Made by a program: the position numbers and the translations under genes
From: Monocercomonoides exilis
Lineage: Eukaryota; Preaxostyla; Oxymonadida; Polymastigidae
Assembly (NCBI GenBank): GCA_001643675.2
Contig: LSRY02000039.1
Location: forward strand, 736,501-800,500
Length of the DNA: 64,000 nucleotides
Direction of reading: 5' to 3'
Shown here: positions 11,906 to 20,900 of the stretch, piece by piece
Layout: every line of letters begins with the position of its first letter
How positions within the stretch are numbered: position 1 is the first letter of the stretch
The notes under the pieces: model-generated
The model's database searches: none
What the model saw: only the letters and a program-made list of their open reading frames with translations
Told to the model about the DNA's origin: nothing

Positions 11906-14900
11906 ATGACGCAGCGCTTTTTGCTATTTATGCTTGTTAACTTTTTATTATTAATAGGACTAGATGAAAGTCAAAAGTTTAAATTGCTACGGCCTCCCAA
12001 CAATGAAAATCATAATATTAATAATAATTTTCTTCAATTTTCTTCGTATTCTGAAAATATTAACAAAAATACGACGTTCAGCTTGGACAACATTTTTGAG
12101 AACTCTTATCCCCCTTTGAAAGCGATTCAACAAGGAAATACATGTGGAGTTGTTCTTTATAACCAAACTGGAATTATCAATTCTTCAGTCAATTTACTGG
12201 ACTTGAACTTAATTAACTACCGTTCAGAAACGTATTTTTCTGTTTCCTCATCATCTACTTTTTATGTTCGGTCTTGCATCTTTTCATTATTTTGCCCTCA
12301 TTTACCATCATTTATTTCTTCTTCGCACAGCCTTATTTCATTGTTTAACATCTCATTGAAGCCAACTACATATTCCTTACAAATGCCTATTTTATTATCA
12401 CCGATTTCTGAATTGATTGACGAAAATTTTCTTGGATCTATAAGCGTTTCTCAATCATTTTTTTCATCATTTACTCTGAATTCATATCCTTTTATATCAT
12501 CCATCTCTGCTCCATTTACTTTTATTTCCGACTCTATTTTCTATAATATTTCCAAAATGCAATGTGAAATGATGCAAAATTTACCAATTTATCAAAGCAA
12601 TGAAATCTTGACTTCCTGCTCATTTTCATCTGTTGATGATGCATTTTATGATGGTATAATTCGTTCTATAAATTCTTTTGGATCATCCCTCAATTTGTTT
12701 AATTCTTCGTTTTCTTCTTGCTCTCGTGCTACTAATATTGATATCTCAAATAACAAGAGAATGAGTCAACAGGTTCTATCGAGTGGTACTTCTCATTCAT
12801 TCACATCATGTGAATGGCATGACCGCCATGCTGATGCACTATCACCAGGTGGTTGGGTTCCTGCTTGCTCCGGAGGGGGCATTTTTTTGAATATTGTGGT
12901 AAATGCAATTGTAACAGTAAATAAGTGTTTGTTCGACTCATGCAATGCTACATCGCGTGGAGGAGGCATCTGTGTCAAAGGTCTAAATAGTCTTATTCTT
13001 ACCGAAACAAGATTTTCAAATTGCACTTGTGGAGAAAATGGAGGTGCCTTTGATGTTAGAGATGTTTCAGCATGCTTAAAAATTGGAAAGTGCCAGATTG
13101 AACAATGTTCTGGCCAATATGGCGGGGCATGTTATATTCATGTTGAAAAGACTGTTCAGAGCACTTGCACGACTAATGCATTGATGAACGATGAAAATGC
13201 GGCTGATGGAGATGGATCAGGTTCTTGCTTTTACGATAACACTTATAAGCAGTGCTACGCCATTAAGGGATATGGAGGAGCAATGCAACTTTTTACAAAT
13301 GCAACTGAATACAATTTGCGTAATTGCCAATTCGTATCATGCTGGACGGTAGAGCATGGAGGTGCCTTTACATATCAATTCAATACATCCACTATACCAG
13401 AAAACAGAGTTCCCTTCTATTTTCTTTTGTTTATAACAAATAAATGCACAAATCCAAATCCATTCGGACATGATGTGAGTATCTTCGATAATATGGCAAC
13501 TGCAAAGATTAGATATAATCCATCACCTTTTGTCAATTGTTTGTCAACACATGGTAATGATAATTCAATTCATTATTCTAGGTCTGCTGGTGGAACGGGA
13601 TATAAGCAATGGATGAGCTCCATGACAATGTCTCGACAGATAGCGACAAATGGCAGTGACGAAAGCGAATTTTGCGGATTAGGGTCGTGGATCGAATGCA
13701 AAACTGTGTCTTATGCAGTTTCGCAAGCATTCACTGGAGTGAAAAGCACAATGGACATGTCTCAAAACGATTTCACTGAAACAAAGGAAATATCTTGCGG
13801 TGTGAATGAAGTTTCTCTAAGCGGCAAAATGACAGATACAGGAGGAACAACAATAAAGACTCAAATGAGCTCCGCTGGAAAAAGCTTGTTTTCCGCTTCG
13901 ACTGGATCATTCACTCTCAGCGATTTTGAAATAATTCACGACTCATCGCATTCGAATAATTTGGATTGCGGGTTATTTAAGCTGACTGGAAGTGGGAGCA
14001 TCAAAATTAGTGGAGTGGACATATCAGCAGGTGAAGGACACGCAGAAGCAAATGCATTTAGCGTTGCACTTGTGAATATAAATAGCGGAACAATTGAAAT
14101 GAGCAGCGTGAAGTGGAGTCAGATTTTTACAGAGAAAACTATTTTCCAGATTCCTAACAGCAATACTACTACAGCTAGCTTAATTTCGTGCTCTTTTACG
14201 AATGTGAAGCCAACAAATGGCATTTCTTCGATATTCAATTTTAAATCTAATAATTTAAAATTGACTGTTAGTGATTGTAATATGACAGGATGTGGAAGTG
14301 CGTCAACAACTGAAGGAGGAGCGATGACAATTGGAATAGGAACTACAAATGATGTAGCTATTTCCGGAGGAAATGTTAGCAGCTGCGTTGCATCGGAATC
14401 TAATGGATTAGGTGGAGGATTTTATTTGCAATTTACAGATGCATCACGGGGTTTGACAATAAATGACGTTCAATTCACTGATAATAAAGCAAAACATGGG
14501 CATGATATATTTGTGTACTCTCCTTCGCTTAAAAGTACTGTCGAAGCAAATATTTTCAAATTTTTAAACGATTCAGATGAATTCCTGGAGCTTGTGGAAG
14601 GATTTAACAATGGAAACGCAAGTTTTGCAATTCCATTGTGTTTGTACTTGAAAAGTGCGGAAACAATCGGAATATCAACAGCTTATGGAGAAAATTTTGA
14701 TGCTTGTGGATTCACTGGCTATCCGTGTGAAACACTTGACTATGCTTTTACCAGGCAAAGTATCACTCATTCCATTACATTCTTTGATGCTTCTTCGCTT
14801 AAAGGCCAGACTTTCCTTAACAGTGGAACATATTCTGCCTTTTTTGAAGGAGAAACAAAAGCAAAACTTACACTAAACTACGAAACGCCTGTGAGTGGAG

Positions 14901-17900
14901 CTTTTGCAGTCTGCTCAGTCAAAACAGAATTTAGAAACATCGTTTTTGAGCTTCCGCAAAATATTGGTTCGTTTACAAGCATTTTTTCTGTTACTGCGTC
15001 TACCCTCACCATCACTAATTGCGAGCTTGCACCTAATCCTGATGGGACCGCCTTAACCTGCGGTTTTGCGGTTGTAACAAGCGGAGCAGTCACAGTCGAC
15101 GGATTTGCTGCTTCAAATTGTGTTTTCACGTTGGTGCCTGCTTTTTCTGCAAGCGGATCCACATCAATATTGGACATAAACAGTTTGGCATTAAATAATG
15201 TGCAATCGACTTCCACATCGGGACTTCTTTCAACAGAAAATGGCGCTCAAATGAAGCTCTCAGTGCTATCGTATCAGTCAAATGCATTGCCCTTGACGAA
15301 ATTCACAGTCAATGGAAAGGTTGAGACATTGGCATCGGTCTTCATCACAACAGCACCATCAACCATCACTTTTGGGAAAGACGGCACAACATCTTTTGAC
15401 ATCAGCTGCGCAAGCGGAAGTGAATTAACAGAAGGACTGTTTTGCGTTGAGCATGCTGTCGACTTTAGAAAAATAAACTTTTTGATTCCCTCTTCATTAA
15501 CCCCATGTACTTCTCTAATTGAACAGAAGAGCGAGACGCTGAAAGTGAAGTCGTGTTCAGTTGCCATGCAGGCTGGCCAAACAGACGTGATAGCATTTTC
15601 TTTGCTGAGCATTCAAGGCGGAAATGCAGAGGTTGAATCATTGTCTATTGAGGGACTGCAATTCACACCTTCGTTGGTGAAAGTTGGAAGTGTCGATGCA
15701 ACAGTGGAACTTTTGTCATTTCAGCTGAATGATGTGAGCAGCACAGAAAAACTGATTGAGATTGTTTCAGGAGGGGGAGTAACATTAACAGGGTTCAGCT
15801 ACTCGATAATGGACACTGCAAGAAATGCCGAAAAAACTCTTTCGATTGGAGGGAAAGTGAAAGTGGAAGAGAGCATTTTTGTCAAAGATGGTTCATTAAC
15901 CTTTGGAGAATCATTGGAGACGGAAGCATTCCAGAAGATTTCAACAATTGAGGGAATAGAAGCTGCAAGAGGACTTTTTGTTTCAGGGCATTCGTCAACT
16001 TTCAATTCGATTGAGTTTGTTGTTTTGTCATCGTTAAATCAAGCAACAGCATTAATCGAGCAAACAACTGAGACGTTACAGTTGAAGTCTTGCAAACTAT
16101 CAAGGGATAGTGGACAATCAGGAGCGATTGAGTATTCCTTGTTGATTGTTCAAAGTGGGAGAGCAGAGATCAGCTTGCTTTCACTGGAATCATTGGAGTT
16201 TGCGCCATCTCTGATTAAGACTTCAAGTGCCGATGCAGAAATGGAGCTGAATACATTCAGCTTGAAAGATGTGAGCAGTACTGAAAAATTGATAGAAATT
16301 GGAGAAGGGGGATCTGCCTTTCTGAAAGAGTTCAGCTATGCAATAACAGATATCACAAGAAATGCTGAAAAGAGGTTGACGATTGGAGGAAAAGTGAAAG
16401 TGGAAGAAGATATTTATGTCAGTGACAATTCGTTGACTTTTGGAGAAGTGAAGGCAGATGGAACATATCGAAAACTTTCAACTCTTGAAGGGAAAGATGC
16501 TTCCATGGGGCTTATGAAAGTAGAACATTCAGCAACGTTTAACTCCGTTGAATTTGTCCTTGCACCTTCTCTGACGATCTCAACTTTATTTGAGCAGACT
16601 GCTGAAACGCTGTTGTTGAAGTCATGCACAGTTTCAAAAGGAAGTGGCGAAGGTGATGCAATTGTCTATAGTTTCATAACGGCTCAAAACGGATTGATTA
16701 AAGTTGATGCGTTAACGATGAAAACACTGAAATTTACTCCCTCATTGTTAAAGACAGAGGATGCAAGTGTTTCATTGGAACTTTCATCATTCGATTTGAA
16801 AGATATAAGTTGCACAGAAAAATTTGTTGAACTTGCGCCTGGTGGAAAGGTAACAATAAAAGGATTCAGTTATGTCGATTCTCTGAGTGCAGAAAGTGCA
16901 GAAAGTGCAGAAAGTGCAGAAAGCGCAGAAAAGACGCTGACGATTGGCGGGGAAATTGAGGCAGAAACGAGCATATCGTTGAACAACAATGCACTGACTT
17001 TTGGAGAAGAGAAAGAGGAAGGAAGTTATCAGAAGATCACGACTGTTGGAGGAAAAGATACCGCAGAAGGACTGATTATTTGTGGGCATTCGACCACATT
17101 CAATTCAGTTGAATTTGTGATTGAGCCAGTACTCTCTCAAGCAACAGCATTGATCCAACAAACAGCAGAAACATTGAATTTGAAATTGTGCACTGCATCA
17201 ATGAATCCAACTGCAACTGGAGCAATCGAATATACTTTATTATTGATACAAAACGGCAAGTTAATTCTTGATAAGCTTTCCTTGGAAGCGGTGAGTTTTA
17301 CTACTTCGTTGCTGAAAACAGAAAGTGCCACTGCAATGCTTGATATTTCTTCGCTCATTCTGAAAGATGTTATTTGTGATGATAAATTGGTGGATCTCTT
17401 TGAAGGAGGAAGCGCCACAATAGCAGGATTCAGTTATTCGAAAACTTACAGCATTGAGAATGCTGAAAAAAGATTGACAATCGGAGGGGAAATAAAAATT
17501 GAAGAGAGCATATTTGTCAAAGATGACTCATTAACCTTTGGTGAAGTGAAAGCTGAAGGAACATACCAGAAGATAACGACAGTTGAAGGCAAAAATGTTG
17601 CTGAGGGCTTAATAATTTCTGGGCATTCTTCGACTTTCAATTCTATCAATTTTGTTGTGTTTTCTTCTTTGAATCAAGCAACAGCATTGATTGAGCAAAC
17701 AGCTGAGACGTTGCAGTTGAAGACATGCTCAGTTTCAATGGAACTTGGTCAAACGGATTCAATTGAGTACAATTTGTTAAGAGCTCAAAATGGCAATTTA
17801 AATATCGATAAGCTTTCATTGGAAACTTTGAAATTTACTCCTTCACTTCTGAAGATGGTTGATGCAAGTGTTGTTTTGGAGCTGACTTCGCTTCGTTTGA

Positions 17901-20900
17901 AAGATGTGAGTAGCATAGAAAAATTGATTGAACTTGCCCCTGGTGGAAGGGCAACAATAAAAGGATTCAATTATTTGAAAAGTGACAACGTGGACAATAT
18001 TGAAAAGTCATTGACGATTGGGGGAAAAGTGATAGTGGAAGAGAGCATATTTGTTAGCGAAAATTCACTGACTTTCGGAGAAGAGAAAACAGAAGGAATT
18101 TATCAAAAGATTACTACTGTGGAAGGAGTGGAAGCATCTGGAGGACTTATCGTTTCAAGTCATTCATCGACTTTTAATTCAATTGAATTTACTGTGTTAT
18201 CTGCATTGGGTCAAGCGACATCGTTGATTCAACAGACAGCAGAGACATTGCATCTGAAATTGTGTACCGTTACTCTTCAAGAGGGTCAAACTGGTGTAAT
18301 TGAATTTTCATTTTTGAGTGAAGTGAGTGGAGAAGCAACAGTTGAGTCTTTGCCTCTCAAAAATTTGCAGTTTAAACCGTCTGTGCTGAAAACAGAAAAT
18401 TCAGTTGCTGTTTTGCATCTTGTATCATTCAGTTTGAAGGATGTGAGCAGCGAAGGCGGGCTAATTGAACTTGCAGAAGGGGGAAGCGCTACAATTTCAG
18501 GATTCAGCTATTCGAAAACTGATAGCGTCACCAATCTTGAGAAGTCTTTGACAATTGGAGGGGAAATAAAAATTGAAGAGAGCATATTTGTCAAAGATGA
18601 CTCATTAACCTTTGGTGAAGTGAAAGCTGAAGGAACATACCAGAAGATAAGCACGTTAGCTGGTAAAGAAGCCTCAGATGGACTAATAATTGTCGAACAC
18701 GCCACAACTATCAATTCTATAGAGTTTGACATTCTATCGTCTCTTGTGCAAGCTGCTTCTCTTATTGAGCAGAAGAGCGAGACGCTGAAGCTTGTTTCGT
18801 GCACAGTTTCACTGAATCCTGATCAAACGGCCGCAATTGATTACTCATTCCTTATCATGAAAAATGGGGTTGGGGAGATCAGCTCATTGTCATTGGAAGA
18901 TTTGAAATTTACTCAGTCTTTGATGAAAATTGAGAATGCAGAAGCAACTCTGGAGATGAGCTTGCTTAACATGAAAGATGTAAGCAGCACAGAAAAACTG
19001 ATTGAGATTGTTTCAGGAGGGGGAGTAACATTAACAGGGTTCAGCTACTCGATAATGGACACTGCAAGAAATGCCGAAAAAACTCTTTCGATTGGAGGGA
19101 AAGTGAAAGTGGAAGAGAGCATTTTTGTCAAAGATGGTTCATTAACCTTTGGAGAATCATTGGAGACGGAAGCATTCCAGAAGATTTCAACAATTGAGGG
19201 AATAGAAGCTGCAAGAGGACTTTTTGTTTCAGGGCATTCGTCAACTTTCAATTCGATTGAGTTTGTTGTTTTGTCATCGTTAAATCAAGCAACAGCATTA
19301 ATCGAGCAAACAACTGAGACGTTACAGTTGAAGTCTTGCAAACTATCAAGGGATAGTGGACAAACGGATTCAATTGTGTACAATATAATAAAAGGAGAGG
19401 GTCAAAGCGTATTACAGATTCTGGATACGAATTTATTAAATGGAATATCTTTTAATGCATATGTGATTGAACTGCAGGAAGATGCAAGTTGTGAGATTAA
19501 CACTATCAAAATTCAAGATGTTTCATTTGATGATTATGGGGCTTTTGTTCATGGAGGAAACAAAAAGTTAGTTTCTGTGTGCAATTTGGAGTTAGTTTCT
19601 GCGAGTTCGAGCAAAAACTCTCTCTTTTTGATTGAAAATGGCTCATCTCTTTCGATTGATTCTTCAAATACCTCTTCGCTAAATTCTACTGCACTAAATG
19701 GCGGACTTATTAATTCTTTTGTAGGAAAGGATTCAAAGATAATAATTGTAAATTCAAATATTACGGCTTGTTTAGTCGGAGTTGGTGGAGGATGTGGAGG
19801 ATGTATTTTCTGCACACTCGATCAAAATGGTTGTTTTAATATTACTGACTGTAGCATGACAGAAAATATGGTTTCAGAGGAAAATGGAAAAGGAGGCGCT
19901 ATTTACCTTCAGTGCAATCAGCAATCATCTGACGCGTTTGATTTTACATTCACGGATATTGATGGAAACAAAGCTCATCTTGGCATGCTTCTGTATCTCA
20001 AGGCTCCAATGTTGAAGACCACTGCGTTGCAATCGAAGTTCCACATGGACTTTCGAGATCTAAATGATAATAGCAATCTGATGTTTGGAGATGGAAGTTA
20101 TGATTATCCTGGAGGAACAAGCTTACTTGAACTTTGGGAGTATAAATCACACGTGATTTACGTTGGAAACAGCTATGTTGGACAGGATTTTGCATTGTGC
20201 GGATCATCTTCTTCTCCATGCCGTTCGTTGAATTATGGTGTGGAGCGATTAACAGGCGAGTTGCAACAGCTGTTTGTTGTTGATGAATGCAAAATGACTG
20301 CAGAAGTTGACTTGACTGATAGAAGGCTCAGCGGTAAAGGACAGATTGGCACTGTAACAGTTTCAAGCAGCTCGGCTAATAATGCAAATGACGGAAGCGC
20401 ACCTATTCATTTGCTTTGTGGTGGAGATGTGACTGTTGAATTGTTAAACTTTAAACTTCCGTCTGTGATTAACTCAGAGCATTTCGTATATGCCACTTCT
20501 GGAGATATTCATTTTTCAACGATTTCTTTCGAATCATTTGAGGCACCTCAACAATCTGCATTCCCATTTTCACTGTTCAATATCAGTTGCAGTACAATTT
20601 CAATTAGCAACATAAACATACTCAACGCTATGTTTGGAAAAGCTGTGTTTGTAATGTCAACAGTTAAAGCAATCAGTGTTAGTAACGTCAAATTGAATGG
20701 CTTGACAATTGAGCAGGGAGACATTTTTTCGTGTACTTCACTTGAAATTTTATTGAATAATATCACGCTTGAGAAAGCAACAATACAGACAGGATCAGCC
20801 ATTGCTATTGCTGGAACAAATACAACATTGAAAGAGTGCACAATAAGTGACATTACGTTGGCTGAAAAATGTTTAATTTCTGTTAATTTGGCTACATCCA

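Larger units (their letters stand above)
15215..19390 (+). repeat. About eight tandem 180-residue repeats within the ectodomain
   Basis: Units of about 540 bp repeat with the landmarks LTIGG(K/E), SLTFGE, GL(F/I)..(G/S)HS.TFNS(I/V)EF, ALI(E/Q)Q..ETL.LK.C and (S/D)LL.....F.PSL(L/V)K. The first unit near 15300 is the most divergent. Period and order are conserved, consistent with unequal crossing-over within a beta-helix. Confidence 0.85.
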
